Shown here: one piece after another, positions 43,699 through 52,643 of the stretch
Layout: every line of letters begins with the position of its first letter
How positions within the stretch are numbered: position 1 is the stretch's first letter
DNA from: Myxococcota bacterium
GTDB taxonomy: Bacteria; Myxococcota_A; UBA9160; UBA6930
NCBI GenBank assembly: GCA_028277885.1
Contig: JANQFK010000022.1
Location: forward strand, 345,810 to 409,809
Direction: 5' to 3'
Length of the DNA: 64,000 nucleotides
Program-made: the position numbers and the translations under genes
Notes under the pieces: model-generated
What the model saw: the letters and a program-made list of their open reading frames with translations, nothing else
Database searches by the model: none
What the model was told of the DNA's origin: nothing

Positions 43699-46170
43699 TC
43701 AGCCCCCCGGTCGCCGCACCACCGGGCGGCGCTCGAAGGGCCGCACCGTGTCCTCGCCGAGGCCGATCAGCGTGTAGCGCAGGTTCACGTCGATCCCGCG
43801 CTGCCGCTCGTCCTCGACCTGGACCCGCACCGCCCAGCAGCGGCAGCGGGACACGTACTCCACCCCCACCTCGTTGCGCAGGAAGATCGAGTCCTCGAAG
43901 GAGTAGATGCCCGCGTAGGTGAGCGCCCAGCGGCGGGTCAGCGCCGCGCGGCCGAAGACGCCCAGCTGGTGGACCCGGTCGAAGGCGTCCTCGGCTTCGT
44001 CGAAGCGGTCGTCGCTGGTCGGGAAGGACTCGAAGAACTGGGGCACGTCGCGCAGGTAGCGGTACTCGATCCCGACGTCGTGGCCCGCCTCGCTGGACCA
44101 GCCCAGGTCCACGAGGGCCTCGGAGAGGTTGGTGTCGCCCATGTCGTAGCCGAGGTTGAAGCGCGAGATGAAGTTCTCGGCGAGGTGCAGGCGACCGTCG
44201 GCCAGCAGCGAACGCAGGTCGTCCTGGGAGATCTCGTACTGGGCCGAGAGGGCGACGTCGGCCAGCAGGCGCGGTGGGCCGCCCTCCCCGTCCGGCACGT
44301 AGAAGCGGTTGCCCAGGCCGACGGTCACGGCGTTCAGGCTCTCGATGCGGTCGGCGGGGTCCCGGGTCAGGTTGTAGAGATCGAGCTGGCGCAGCCGCAC
44401 CTGGGGGAACGCGGTGGCGGGGACGAGCAGCGGGTTCCTCCGCTGGGAGGCGGAGCTGATGCCCGTCCAGGCCAGGCGCGGCTCCATCACGTGGACCCCA
44501 TCGCCCAGGCCGAGCGGGAGCGGCAGCGCACGGCGCAGGCGGGTGCGCAGGTCGAGCTGGCCCGTGAACAGGCTGCGCAGGTCCGCGTCGAAGTTGCGCG
44601 TCTCGTAGAGGGTGCCGTGCCAGGCCGCCTCGGCGAAGAGCTCCACGGCGTCGAACAGGCGCACGGGCAGGCCGAGGCGCGGGTTCACCACCATCCGCTG
44701 GCCGCGGTCGGCCAGGGGCTCGCCCTCGTCGAAGCGGCCGTTGCCCTCGCCGAAGTCGTCGTTGAAGCCCGGCGAGACGATGCCCGCCGGGTTCTGCTCG
44801 CGGCCGTCGGGGATCCCGTCGACCCCGGTGTCGAAGAACAGGTCGTCCACGGCGGTGAGCTCCGGGAAGACGCGGCCCGCCCGCTCGCGCGGCGTGAAGT
44901 TCACGTAGTCGACGTCGAGGCCGGCCACGAGGCGTCCGCCCAGGCCCGGCAGCGGCCGCGCGCCCACGCTGGTGAAGAGCTGGGGCAGCCGCTGGGGCAG
45001 GAAGTCGTCGCGGTCCTGGTCCTCGGGGTTCTGGAGATCGTCGGCGTGCCACAGGGCCAGGAAGACCCCGTCGCGGCCGCCCGCCCCGAAGCGCCGGTCC
45101 ACGAAGCCCCGCGACTCCACGAAGCGGTCGTCGCGGAAGCCCGAGAAGTCGCGGAAGTCGAAGGCGTACTGGTTGTCCGAGAAGGCCCGGCCGTCGGCCA
45201 CGCCCCGGAAGCCCCAGGGCAGCTGCTGCTCGTGGAGCCACTCGGCCCCCCAGCGGGCGGCGCTGAACGGGGTGTCGGGATCGTCGGAGTCGACGTCGGT
45301 GTCGTGGAGCCCCGAGGCCAGCAGGATCCCCTCGGCGGTCTCGCCGAGCAGGTACTCCACGTCGAGGCGCGGCTGGAAGCCGCGCTGGGTGAGGTAGCGG
45401 GGCGTGATGGTGACGTTCAGGTTCGGCGCCGCGGCCCAGAAGAAGGGCAGCCCGAAGCTCGTCCCGGTGCGGTTCGCGGTCTCGACCTCCGGGAACAGCA
45501 GCCCGGTCTGGCGCTCGGTCTTGAGCGGATAGACGGTCCAGGGCAGCCACAGGACGGGCACGCCCAGCACCTCGAAGGTGGAGTTGCGCGCCGTTCCGTA
45601 GCCCCCGACCTCGAGGTCGGCGCTCTCGGCGCGGATCTTCCAGGGCTCGGTGCCGTCGTCGGGGCAGCGGCAGGTGGTGAAGGTGCCTTCCTCGAACTCG
45701 TAGGTCTCGTCGCCGGTCTTGCGCACCTCGCGCCCGGTCATCACGAACTCGCTGTCCCGGGCGTCGAGGCGCCCCTCGAAGACGACGCCGCGCAGGGAGT
45801 CCACCTCGAAGACCAGGACGTCGGCGTAGAGGGTGTCCCCGGCCTCGGTCACCACCACGTTGCCCGTGGCGAGGCCCCGGCCGGTCTGGTTGCTGAACGC
45901 GACCCAGTCGGCGGTCAGGGTCCGGTCGGGCTGGGAGATGCGCACGTTGCCCCGGGCCACGTAGAGGTCCCGGCCACGCTCGTACTCGAGGGACTCCGAG
46001 GTGAGGTCGAAGGGCGCGTCGGTCTCGCGGCCGCGGTCGCGGAGGTCCTGGGCAGCGGCGGCCCCCGCGAGGAGCGCGGCGAGGCACGCCAGGGCGAGGC
46101 CCGCCCCGGGCCGCTTGCGCGGCGGACGCTTCCGAGCCCCCGGCCTTGCCTCCCACGGCGCGCGCGACAT
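43699..46170 (-). CDS. lptD: LPS-assembly protein LptD
   Basis: 823 residues. Signal peptide (about 20-41), OstA/LptA-like periplasmic domain (about 50-190: DLTSESLEYERGRDLYVARGNVRISQ), then a large beta barrel. A CxC pair (FTTCRCPDDG) at about 152-154 and a second pair (SRCRCWAV) near the C-terminus would give the disulfides needed between N-domain and barrel. It inserts LPS into the outer membrane with LptE. Its presence shows LPS or a related lipid. Promoter candidate at 46192-46220. Confidence 0.93.
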   Translation of the reverse strand: MSRAPWEARPGARKRPPRKRPGAGLALACLAALLAGAAAAQDLRDRGRETDAPFDLTSESLEYERGRDLYVARGNVRISQPDRTLTADWVAFSNQTGRGLATGNVVVTEAGDTLYADVLVFEVDSLRGVVFEGRLDARDSEFVMTGREVRKTGDETYEFEEGTFTTCRCPDDGTEPWKIRAESADLEVGGYGTARNSTFEVLGVPVLWLPWTVYPLKTERQTGLLFPEVETANRTGTSFGLPFFWAAAPNLNVTITPRYLTQRGFQPRLDVEYLLGETAEGILLASGLHDTDVDSDDPDTPFSAARWGAEWLHEQQLPWGFRGVADGRAFSDNQYAFDFRDFSGFRDDRFVESRGFVDRRFGAGGRDGVFLALWHADDLQNPEDQDRDDFLPQRLPQLFTSVGARPLPGLGGRLVAGLDVDYVNFTPRERAGRVFPELTAVDDLFFDTGVDGIPDGREQNPAGIVSPGFNDDFGEGNGRFDEGEPLADRGQRMVVNPRLGLPVRLFDAVELFAEAAWHGTLYETRNFDADLRSLFTGQLDLRTRLRRALPLPLGLGDGVHVMEPRLAWTGISSASQRRNPLLVPATAFPQVRLRQLDLYNLTRDPADRIESLNAVTVGLGNRFYVPDGEGGPPRLLADVALSAQYEISQDDLRSLLADGRLHLAENFISRFNLGYDMGDTNLSEALVDLGWSSEAGHDVGIEYRYLRDVPQFFESFPTSDDRFDEAEDAFDRVHQLGVFGRAALTRRWALTYAGIYSFEDSIFLRNEVGVEYVSRCRCWAVRVQVEDERQRGIDVNLRYTLIGLGEDTVRPFERRPVVRRPGG

Positions 46171-46191
46171 CCGCCTCGCTTTCCGGCGCGC

Positions 46192-46220
46192 ACCCTACCC
46201 CAGGCGGGAGCGCCGGTCCA
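46192..46220 (-). promoter_or_regulatory. promoter candidate for lptD
   Basis: Minus strand: TGGACC (46220-46215), 17-base spacer, TAGGGT (46197-46192). +1 would be about 15 bases before the ATG. The CRP-like gene ends just upstream. Confidence 0.42.
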
Positions 46221-46234
46221 TCGAGCGGGCCGGC

Positions 46235-46882
46235 TCAGTCGAGGCTGGCGGAGAGCGCCTCCAGGCTCGGCACGTGGAGGTCGTCGTCGGCGAGGCGCAC
46301 CAGCTTGCGGTCGAACAGCTGGCCCAGGGCCCGGTGGGCCTCGAGCAGGGTCAGGCCCGCCTCGCCCGCCAGCTCGCGCAGGCGCATGGAGACGCGGCTG
46401 CCGCCCTCGGTGGGCTGGGCGTTGCGGACCAGCACCCGGACCACCGGGCGCAGCAGGTCGTCGACGCCCAGGGCCGCGAGGCGCTGCTCGAGGTCGATCA
46501 CCCGTGCGGCCAGGCGCTGGATCACGCGGATCGCGATCTCGGGCTGGTCGACGCACATGGCCTCGAAGGTCGAGCCGGCGATCTCGAGCAGGCGCGCGTC
46601 GTCGGCCGCCACGGCCCGCACGGTACGGGGCTGGCCGAGCAGCACGCTCATCTCGCCGAAGAACTCGCCCGGGCCGAGGCGCGCCACGACCCGGCTTCCG
46701 TCGCCGCTGCGCCGGGTGAGCTCCACGTGGCCCGCCTGGATCACGAAGAGCGAGCGCCCCTCGTCTCCCTCCTCGAACACCGGAGCGCCCGCCGGCAGGC
46801 GCCGCTCGAAGGTCTCGGGCGGGTCCGTCCGGGCCTCGAGGTCCGCTTCCGCGTCGGCATCGATCGGGGCGCAGGGCTCCAC
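46235..46882 (-). CDS. CRP/FNR-family regulator (cyclic nucleotide-binding domain plus HTH)
   Basis: 215 residues. cNMP-binding barrel at about 28-135 with the phosphate-binding cassette GEFFGEMSVLLGQPRTVRAVA (the Glu and Arg are kept), a long dimer helix (DQPEIAIRVIQRLAARVIDLEQRLAAL), and a C-terminal winged helix (LRELAGEAGLTLLEAHRALGQLFDRKLVRL). The ligand could be cAMP, c-di-GMP or another nucleotide. Start GTG 46882 has no clear ribosome-binding site, so the exact start is uncertain. It precedes lptD by 64 bases. Confidence 0.8.
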   Translation of the reverse strand: MEPCAPIDADAEADLEARTDPPETFERRLPAGAPVFEEGDEGRSLFVIQAGHVELTRRSGDGSRVVARLGPGEFFGEMSVLLGQPRTVRAVAADDARLLEIAGSTFEAMCVDQPEIAIRVIQRLAARVIDLEQRLAALGVDDLLRPVVRVLVRNAQPTEGGSRVSMRLRELAGEAGLTLLEAHRALGQLFDRKLVRLADDDLHVPSLEALSASLD

Positions 46883-46946
46883 GGCGGGAGCATCGGACGG
46901 CCGCAGCCATGGCTTGAGGCCGCGGGCGGCGGGCGCTCCCCCAGGA

Positions 46947-46997
46947 GGCTGACCCGAGAGGGTCAGCCGACGACGCGGAAGACTCCGCGAAAGCGGA
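46947..46997 (-). terminator. hairpin pair after the TlpA-like gene
   Basis: GGCTGACCC/GGGTCAGCC (46947-46955 with 46960-46968, GAGA loop) and TCCGC/GCGGA (46984-46988 with 46993-46997). Same modular family as 4805-4857 and 63507-63559. Confidence 0.55.
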
Positions 46998-47004
46998 ATC
47001 GCAG

Positions 47005-47556
47005 CTAGCCCTCGCCGGCCCGCGCCGGGGCCGCCGCGGCCGGCGGCAGCCGCCGCACCCGGGCCAGGGCCTCCTCGAGGGACTCCTCGGTCACCACGCC
47101 CACGTGGGAGGACTCGATGCGGCCGTCGGGGGTGATGACGTAGAGGCTCGGGAAGCCCAGGGCGCCGTAGCGCTGGGAGAGGCTCTCGTCGCCGAGCAGC
47201 ACCGGGTAGCGGATCTCCTGCTCGGCGGCGAAGGGCTCCACGTCCTCGCGCCCGCCGGCGTCCACCGAGATGCCGAGCACCATCACCCCGTCCTCGCGGT
47301 GGCTCTCGTAGAACTGGTTCAGCACCGGGATCTGGAACACGCAGGGCGCACACCAGGTCGCCCAGAAGTCCACCACCACCACGCGCCCGCGCAGGTCGGC
47401 GAGGCTCACCGTGGAGCCGTCGAGGGCCTCGAGGCGGAAGTCCGGGGCCAGCTCGGTGGGCACCGCGGCGTCGGCCGGGTCCTCGACGCGGCAGCCGGCC
47501 GCGGCGAGCAGCAGCAGCCCGACCGCGACCCGGGTCGCCTTCCGGCGGCGACTCAC
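47005..47556 (-). CDS. TlpA/ResA-type thiol-disulfide oxidoreductase (lipoprotein)
   Basis: 183 residues. Signal peptide with lipobox (LLLAAAGC, Cys near 22) and an AhpC/TSA thioredoxin fold with the active-site motif WATWCAPC (about 71-78), GFPSLYVITPDGRI with cis-Pro. It would reduce periplasmic disulfides, for example in apocytochrome c, taking electrons from CcdA encoded just upstream. GTG 47556 overlaps the ccdA stop by GTGA. Confidence 0.92.
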   Translation of the reverse strand: MSRRRKATRVAVGLLLLAAAGCRVEDPADAAVPTELAPDFRLEALDGSTVSLADLRGRVVVVDFWATWCAPCVFQIPVLNQFYESHREDGVMVLGISVDAGGREDVEPFAAEQEIRYPVLLGDESLSQRYGALGFPSLYVITPDGRIESSHVGVVTEESLEEALARVRRLPPAAAAPARAGEG

Positions 47557-48344
47557 AGCAGCGCCTGCTCGAGGCGCTCGACGACGCGATTCAGGAAGGA
47601 GAAGTAGTCGTTCAGCGCGGTGAGACGGTTCGTGATCACGAGCCCGCCGATCGCCACCAGCAGGGCGCCGGACACCACCTCGATCACCCGGAACCAGCTC
47701 TTCACGCGCTGGAAGGCGCGGAAGAAGTACTCGATGCTCCAGCCCGCCAGGAAGAACGGGATGCCCAGGCCCGCCGAGTAGACGGCCAGCAGGAACATGC
47801 CCTCGTACACCGTCTCCCGGCCGCCCGCGATGGTGAGGATCCCGCCGAGGATCGGGCCCACGCACGGCGTCCAGCCGAACGCGAAGGCGGCGCCCACCAG
47901 GAAGGTCCCGAGGAAGCTCTTGGGCCGCAGCTGGGCGTGGATGCGGGCGTCGCGGTAGAGCGCCTGGATGGGGAGCACGCCCATCAGGTGCAGCCCCATC
48001 AGCAGGATCAGCAGCCCGGCCAGGGTGGCGGCGGTGATGGTCAGCCCGAACACCTCGGTGCGCCAGGTGAGCAGCACCCGTCCGAGCACCGTCGCCGACG
48101 CGCCGAGCAGCACGAACACCGTGGAGAAGCCGGCCACGAAGCCGGCGCAGCCCCACAGCACGCGCCGGCGCAGCCCGCTGCGCCCGTCGGCACCCGCGGA
48201 GGGATCGCGCATCTCGTCCACCGAGATGCCCGAGATCAGCGACAGGTAGGCGGGCATCAGCGGCATCACGCAGGGCGAGAGCACGGAGAGCACCCCCGCG
48301 CCGAGCGCGGCTCCCAGGGAGGCGATGGAGAGCGGGTCCTGCAT
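47553..48344 (-). CDS. ccdA: cytochrome c biogenesis protein CcdA (DsbD transmembrane type)
   Basis: 263 residues, six or seven membrane helices. The redox Cys pair appears as LSPCVMPLMPAYLS near residue 25 and WTPCVGPILGG near 155, the symmetric motifs of CcdA. It carries reducing power from cytoplasmic thioredoxin to the periplasmic TlpA protein. Coupled to tlpA in the same operon. Confidence 0.93.
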   Translation of the reverse strand: MQDPLSIASLGAALGAGVLSVLSPCVMPLMPAYLSLISGISVDEMRDPSAGADGRSGLRRRVLWGCAGFVAGFSTVFVLLGASATVLGRVLLTWRTEVFGLTITAATLAGLLILLMGLHLMGVLPIQALYRDARIHAQLRPKSFLGTFLVGAAFAFGWTPCVGPILGGILTIAGGRETVYEGMFLLAVYSAGLGIPFFLAGWSIEYFFRAFQRVKSWFRVIEVVSGALLVAIGGLVITNRLTALNDYFSFLNRVVERLEQALL

Positions 48345-48477
48345 GATCTTCCTGGGATGCCGGGGCCGCCGGCCGCGTTCCTCCCCGGCGCCGTGGTCGG
48401 GAGCGGCCCGAGCCGATCACGGACCCCGCGGGGCCCGGGCTCGGCGGGGCCCCGCCCCGGGCCGTGCCGGTCCGAGC

Positions 48478-48903
48478 CTAGAAGCCGCTGCCGTAGCTCT
48501 CGCTCTCGGAGTAGAGCTCCTCGCTCTGGATGCCGCCGCCGTCGGAGCGCAGCGCGCGGTTCGTCTTGCTGCGCCCCACGAACTCGATGGTGCGCTCGCC
48601 GCGCAGGTGGGACGGCGTGATGACGTAGTCGCCGCGCAGCGAGGCATCGAGGATCGGCTTCACCACCTCGTTGTCGCCGCCGGAGTGGACCCAGGCCAGA
48701 CCCGCGACGAGGCTGCCGCCGGCCGCGTAGAGCATCTTGGCCGGCCCGTAGACCAGGGTCGCCAGGGCCGAGCCGGCGCCCACCAGGCCCTCGCCGCTGG
48801 TGCTCTCGGCGCTCGCCGTCGCGGGGGCCAGGCCGAGGGACGTGACGCCGATCGACGTGACGAGCAGGATGTTTCGGGCCAGACGCAGTGTGGAATTCGA
48901 CAT
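48478..48903 (-). CDS. small secreted protein of unknown function
   Basis: 141 residues. A signal peptide (about 1-32, cut after TASA), then a Gly/Ala-rich hydrophobic stretch (LVGAGSALATLVYGPAKMLYAAGGSLVAGLAWV) that may cross or associate with a membrane, then DYVITPSHLRGERTIEFVGR and a Ser/Glu-rich end (SEELYSESESYGSGF). Family not recognised. GAGGAGGA lies five bases before the ATG. Confidence 0.72.
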   Translation of the reverse strand: MSNSTLRLARNILLVTSIGVTSLGLAPATASAESTSGEGLVGAGSALATLVYGPAKMLYAAGGSLVAGLAWVHSGGDNEVVKPILDASLRGDYVITPSHLRGERTIEFVGRSKTNRALRSDGGGIQSEELYSESESYGSGF

Positions 48904-49012
48904 GGGTTCCTCCTCTCGCGTGGCGTCTCGCGCCCCGCTCCCCCGTCGGAGGGATTCTCGGGAGTGGACCGCGCCGGGTCAAGGCACGGTCGCGCCGGCG
49001 GCCCCGCCGGGC

Positions 49013-49507
49013 TCAGGCCTCGCCCGGCTCCACCACCGCGGGCGGCCGGGGACGCCCGCGCCGCGAGAGGGCGGTGTCGATCCAGAGGCTCACCGGGCCC
49101 TCGTTCACCAGCGCGACCTGCATGCGGCTGCGGAAACGCCCCGTCACCACGGGGACGCCCGCCGCCCGGGCCGCGGCGGCGACGGCCTCCACCAGGGGCT
49201 CCGCTCGCTCCGGCGGGGCGGCCTCGCCGTAGGAGGGCCGGTTGCCGCGGCGCACGTCCCCGAAGAGCGTGAACTGCGAGACGACGCCCAGGGTGCCGCC
49301 GGTGTCGAGGAGCGAGCGGTTCATGCGGCCCTCGGCGTCCTCGAACACGCGCAGCTGGACCAGGCGACGGGCCAGGGTCTCGGCGTCCCGCTCGGCGTCG
49401 TCGCGGCCGACGCCGACCAGCGCGAGCAGGCCCGCCCCCATCTCGGCCACGGTCTCGTCCGCCACCCGGATCCGCGCCGAGCTCACCCGCTGGGCCAGGG
49501 CGCGCAA
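49013..49507 (-). CDS. dtd: D-aminoacyl-tRNA deacylase
   Basis: 164 residues. MRALAQRVSSARIRV start, SQFTLFGD (with the catalytic Thr), RGNRPSY and VNEGPVSLWID (Gly-Pro motif region) are those of DTD. It hydrolyses D-amino acids from tRNA. VNEGP in place of the common VNDGP is a small deviation. Start is TTG at 49507 with a GAGGAG upstream inside dcd's end. Downstream of dcd by three bases. Confidence 0.92.
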   Translation of the reverse strand: MRALAQRVSSARIRVADETVAEMGAGLLALVGVGRDDAERDAETLARRLVQLRVFEDAEGRMNRSLLDTGGTLGVVSQFTLFGDVRRGNRPSYGEAAPPERAEPLVEAVAAAARAAGVPVVTGRFRSRMQVALVNEGPVSLWIDTALSRRGRPRPPAVVEPGEA

Positions 49508-49510
49508 GCC

Positions 49511-50023
49511 TCAGAGCTCCTCCTGGTCCGCGAAGCGGCCCTGGTAGACGGCGGAGCCCTCGGTGCGCAGCAGCACGACCTGGCACAGCCGCACGCCGGG
49601 GTGGATCTCGAGGGGATGGCCGGCCACGTTGCTGATCTCGAGCACCTGCCGGTTCGCCACGCCGGGCTGCACGAAGGCCGAGGTGACGTGGATCATCAGG
49701 CCCAGGCGCGCGAAGCGGCTGCGGCCCTCGAGGAAGCCGCACAGGTTCGGCGGCAGCCGCAGGCGCTCCCGGGTGAGCCCGTGGATGGTGGCGCCCGGCG
49801 CCAGCACGTAGGGGCCGTCGAGCTCGACCCGCCGCGTGTAGCTGCGGTAGTCGACGTCGGCGTCGAGGCGGATCGGCTCCGGGCCGGGCTCGATCACGCG
49901 GATCTCGTCCGCCAGGGTGAGGTCGATGGAGGCCGGCCCGACCTGGTCGCGCGCGAAGGGCTCGACCACGAGCCGCCCCGCGTCGATCTCCGCGAGGATC
50001 GCGTCCCGGGTGAGCACCGCCAT
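49511..50023 (-). CDS. dcd: dCTP deaminase
   Basis: 170 residues. DQVGPASIDLTLADEI, GRSRFARLGLMIHVTSAFVQPGVANRQVLEISN, and HPGVRLCQVVL, the trimeric dUTPase-like fold of Dcd; the catalytic Glu is in the LEISN strand. It deaminates dCTP to dUTP for thymidylate synthesis; the bifunctional DCD-DUT form is possible. A TACCCT -10 (50039-50034) ends ten bases before the ATG. Confidence 0.9.
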   Translation of the reverse strand: MAVLTRDAILAEIDAGRLVVEPFARDQVGPASIDLTLADEIRVIEPGPEPIRLDADVDYRSYTRRVELDGPYVLAPGATIHGLTRERLRLPPNLCGFLEGRSRFARLGLMIHVTSAFVQPGVANRQVLEISNVAGHPLEIHPGVRLCQVVLLRTEGSAVYQGRFADQEEL

Positions 50024-50068
50024 GGGTCGGCGCAGGGTACCAGCGCCCCGCGCGGGCGTCTCCCGCGG

Positions 50069-50074
50069 TAGGCT
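50069..50074 (+). promoter_or_regulatory. -10 element of the GDPD gene, leaderless geometry
   Basis: TAGGCT, six bases before the ATG at 50081. No -35 and no Shine-Dalgarno visible. Confidence 0.35.
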
Positions 50075-50080
50075 GTGCCC

Positions 50081-50908
50081 ATGAGCGCCTCGCCTCCGCG
50101 GCACCCGTTCTTCGACCTCCCGACCCCCATCGTGGTGGGGCACCGCGGCGCCAGCGGCGAGCGTCCCGAGAACACCCTGCCCGCCTTCGAGCGCGCCGTG
50201 GCCCAGGGCGCCCAGGTGCTGGAGACCGACGTCCACCGGACCCGTGACGGCGTGGTGGTGGTCTTCCACGACGCCGACCTCGACCGCACCACCGACGCCT
50301 CGGGCCCCCTCGCCGAGCGCAGCTTCGAGGAGCTGCGCCGGCTCGACGCCGGCCACGGCTTCAGCCCGGACGGCGGCCGGAGCTTCCCGTGGCGGGGGCG
50401 CGGCGTGCGAATCCCGAGCCTGGAGGAGGCGTTCGAGGCCTTTCCGGGAATCCGCTTCAACGTCGAGATCAAGCGCAACGACGCCGCGCTGATCGACGCC
50501 ACGCTGAGCGCCATCGCCGACGCCGGCCGCGAGAAGCTCACCCTGCTCGCCGCCGAGGAGGACGACCGCATGCAGGCCGTGCGCGCCGCGCTGGCCCGGC
50601 GGCGCCTCGCCGTAGCCCAGGGGGCCTCCAAGGGCGACGTGGTCGACTTCGTGCGCGCGGCCCAGCAGGGCGTCGCCCCGCCCCCGGAGCCCATGGCGCT
50701 CCAGATCCCTCCCACCTTCGCGGGCCGCCCCCTGGTGACGCCCGAGCTGGTCGCCTTCGCCCACGAGCATGACGTGCAGGTCCACGTGTGGACCGTGAAC
50801 GAGCCCGCCGAGATGGAGCAGCTGCTCGATCTCGGCGTGGACGCGGTGATGAGCGACTTCCCGGGGCGTCTCCACGAGGTGGTCGCCAAGCGCCGTGAGC
50901 GAGCCTGA
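50081..50908 (+). CDS. glycerophosphodiester phosphodiesterase
   Basis: 275 residues. GDPD barrel: GHRGASGERPENTLPAF with the first catalytic His, LETDVHRTRDGVVVVFHDADLDRTTD (Glu/Asp metal ligands and second His), and FNVEIKR. Hydrolyses glycerophosphodiesters to glycerol-3-phosphate plus alcohol; no signal peptide, so cytoplasmic. A GTG six bases earlier is also in frame. Its end overlaps the methyltransferase start by 14 bases. Confidence 0.92.
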   Translation: MSASPPRHPFFDLPTPIVVGHRGASGERPENTLPAFERAVAQGAQVLETDVHRTRDGVVVVFHDADLDRTTDASGPLAERSFEELRRLDAGHGFSPDGGRSFPWRGRGVRIPSLEEAFEAFPGIRFNVEIKRNDAALIDATLSAIADAGREKLTLLAAEEDDRMQAVRAALARRRLAVAQGASKGDVVDFVRAAQQGVAPPPEPMALQIPPTFAGRPLVTPELVAFAHEHDVQVHVWTVNEPAEMEQLLDLGVDAVMSDFPGRLHEVVAKRRERA

Positions 50909-51443
50909 CCCGCCCTGCCACGGGTTCCTTCGCCACCGCGAGGAGCTGGCCGCCGCCGCCCGCGAGGGCCCCGTGCTCGACGTCGCCTGCGGGCGCGGCC
51001 GCCACGCGCTGGCGGCTGCGACTCTGGGCGCCCGGGTGGTCGGGCTCGACCGCAACGCCGACGCGCTGCGCGCCCTCGCCGGCGCCGCCCGCGCGCGCGG
51101 CCTCCCGGTCGCGCCGCTGCGCTGGGACCTCGAGACCGGCCACGCGCTCCCCTTGGCACCGGGCCGCTTCGCCGCCGTGCTGGTGTTCCGCTACCTGCAC
51201 CGCCCCCTCGCCGACGCCCTGGCAGCGGCGCTGCGCCCCGGCGGCCTGCTCCTCTACGAGACCTTCACGATCCACCAGAGGGATCTGCCGCAAGGCCCCA
51301 GCAATCCGGCGTTCCTGCTCGAGCCGGGGGAGCTGCCCCGGCTCTTCCCTGGGCTCCGGGTCGAGGCCCACTGGGAGGGGCGCACGCCGGGGCCGCGGCC
51401 CGCCGCCCTCGCCCGGCTGGCCGCTCGCCGCCCGGCCGCCTAG
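50895..51443 (+). CDS. class I SAM-dependent methyltransferase (TehB-like)
   Basis: 182 residues. Motif I VLDVACGRGRHALAAA near 28-43, acidic loop after beta-2 (VGLDRNADAL), and LLYETFTIHQRDLPQGPSNPAFLLEPGELPRLF typical of small TehB-like methyltransferases. Substrate unknown. GTG at 50895 lies inside the GDPD gene, so the two are coupled; ends 12 bases before the convergent queG. Confidence 0.85.
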   Translation: MSEPDPPCHGFLRHREELAAAAREGPVLDVACGRGRHALAAATLGARVVGLDRNADALRALAGAARARGLPVAPLRWDLETGHALPLAPGRFAAVLVFRYLHRPLADALAAALRPGGLLLYETFTIHQRDLPQGPSNPAFLLEPGELPRLFPGLRVEAHWEGRTPGPRPAALARLAARRPAA

Positions 51444-51455
51444 CCGCCTAGTCGC

Positions 51456-52643
51456 CTAGTCGCCCGGCCCCTCCAGGCGCGCGAGCGCCCAGCGGCCGTG
51501 CTCGGCCAGCAGCGGGTCCGCGCCCTCGGCGTGACGCCGCACCGCGGGCAGCAGCGAGCGGTCGCCGGAGTTCCCGGCGGCCACGAGGGCGTTGCGCAGC
51601 AGGCCGCGATGGCGTGTGCGGCGCAGCGCCGTGTGGCGCGTAGCCCGCCGCCAGGCGTCCTCGTCCAGGCCGAGCAGCCACTCGAGGGCCGGGCGCCGCC
51701 ACTCGGGCCGCGGGGCCAGCCGGGCCCGCAGGCCCAGCGGGTCCGGCGGCACCTCGCGGCGCGGCCGGGCGTTCCAGGGACACACCTCCTGGCAGACGTC
51801 GCAGCCGAAGACCCGATCGCCCTGGGCGGCGCGCAGGGGCTCGGGGATCGCATCGCGCAGCTCGATCGTCGTGTAGGAGAGGCAGCGCCGCGCGTCCATC
51901 ACGTAGGGCTCGGGGAAGGCGTCCGTGGGGCAGGCGTCGAGGCACGCCCGGCAGCTCCCGCAGTGGTCGGGCTCGGGCGGGTCGGGAGGCAGCTCGAGGT
52001 CGGTCAGGATCACGCCCAGGAACACGTAGGAGCCGAGCTCGGGATCGATCAGGCAGGTGTTCTTCCCGATCCAGCCGAGCCCCGCGCGCGCCGCGTAGGC
52101 GCGCTCCAGCACCGGGCCGGTGTCCACGTAGACGCGCGTGCGGACCGGCGCCTCGGCGAGGGCCTCGAGCGCGGCGGCCAGGGCGAAGAGGCGCTCGCGG
52201 AGGACCCGGTGGTAGTCGTCGCCGCCGGCGTAGCGAGAGATCCGGCCTTCTGAGCGCTGCGCGCGCCCTCTCGGACGCTTGCCCTCCGAGTCGGATGGGG
52301 CTCGGTGGGGGGGCTCGTGCCCTTCGGGCACTCGCTCCTTCGCGGGCAGCTCGGGGACGGGCGTCTTGGGCGCGGGCTGGTTGGGCTCGCGCCACGATTC
52401 GGGGGCGTTTCGGTCGGGGTCGTAGACGAGGGTGGCGCAGATCATGGAGCGGGCTTCGGGCATGAGCTGGCGGGGGTCCTCGCGGTCGGCGGCGCGGCGG
52501 GGGAGGTAGTCCATGCGGCCCGCGTAGCCGCGGCGGAGCCACTCGGGGAAGAAGCGGGTGTGCTCGTTGGGCCGGGCGGCCGCGATGCCGACGCGGTCGA
52601 GGCCCAGGGCCTCGCCGACGGCCTTCAGGCGGACCGGGTCCAC
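51456..52643 (-). CDS. queG: epoxyqueuosine reductase QueG
   Basis: 395 residues. Cobalamin-binding N-domain, [28 protein letters not shown] (catalytic Asp in VDTGP), two 4Fe-4S clusters ([22 protein letters not shown] plus later Cys), and a HEAT-like C-terminus. It reduces epoxyqueuosine in the last step of tRNA queuosine synthesis. About 54 residues (79-132) between [10 protein letters not shown] and [13 protein letters not shown] are an extra low-complexity stretch not seen in the usual protein. GTG at 52643 lies inside the exosortase gene end (19-base overlap). Confidence 0.92.
   Translation of the reverse strand: MDPVRLKAVGEALGLDRVGIAAARPNEHTRFFPEWLRRGYAGRMDYLPRRAADREDPRQLMPEARSMICATLVYDPDRNAPESWREPNQPAPKTPVPELPAKERVPEGHEPPHRAPSDSEGKRPRGRAQRSEGRISRYAGGDDYHRVLRERLFALAAALEALAEAPVRTRVYVDTGPVLERAYAARAGLGWIGKNTCLIDPELGSYVFLGVILTDLELPPDPPEPDHCGSCRACLDACPTDAFPEPYVMDARRCLSYTTIELRDAIPEPLRAAQGDRVFGCDVCQEVCPWNARPRREVPPDPLGLRARLAPRPEWRRPALEWLLGLDEDAWRRATRHTALRRTRHRGLLRNALVAAGNSGDRSLLPAVRRHAEGADPLLAEHGRWALARLEGPGD
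52248..52409 (-). other. in-frame low-complexity insertion in queG
   Basis: Encodes roughly residues 79-132 of QueG, rich in Pro, Arg, Glu, Ser. Contains a perfect GTGCCC-TTC-GGGCAC hairpin (52317-52331) and words like CCCTTCGGG shared with intergenic hairpins such as 58242-58258. Length is a multiple of three and the frame stays open. Confidence 0.5.
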
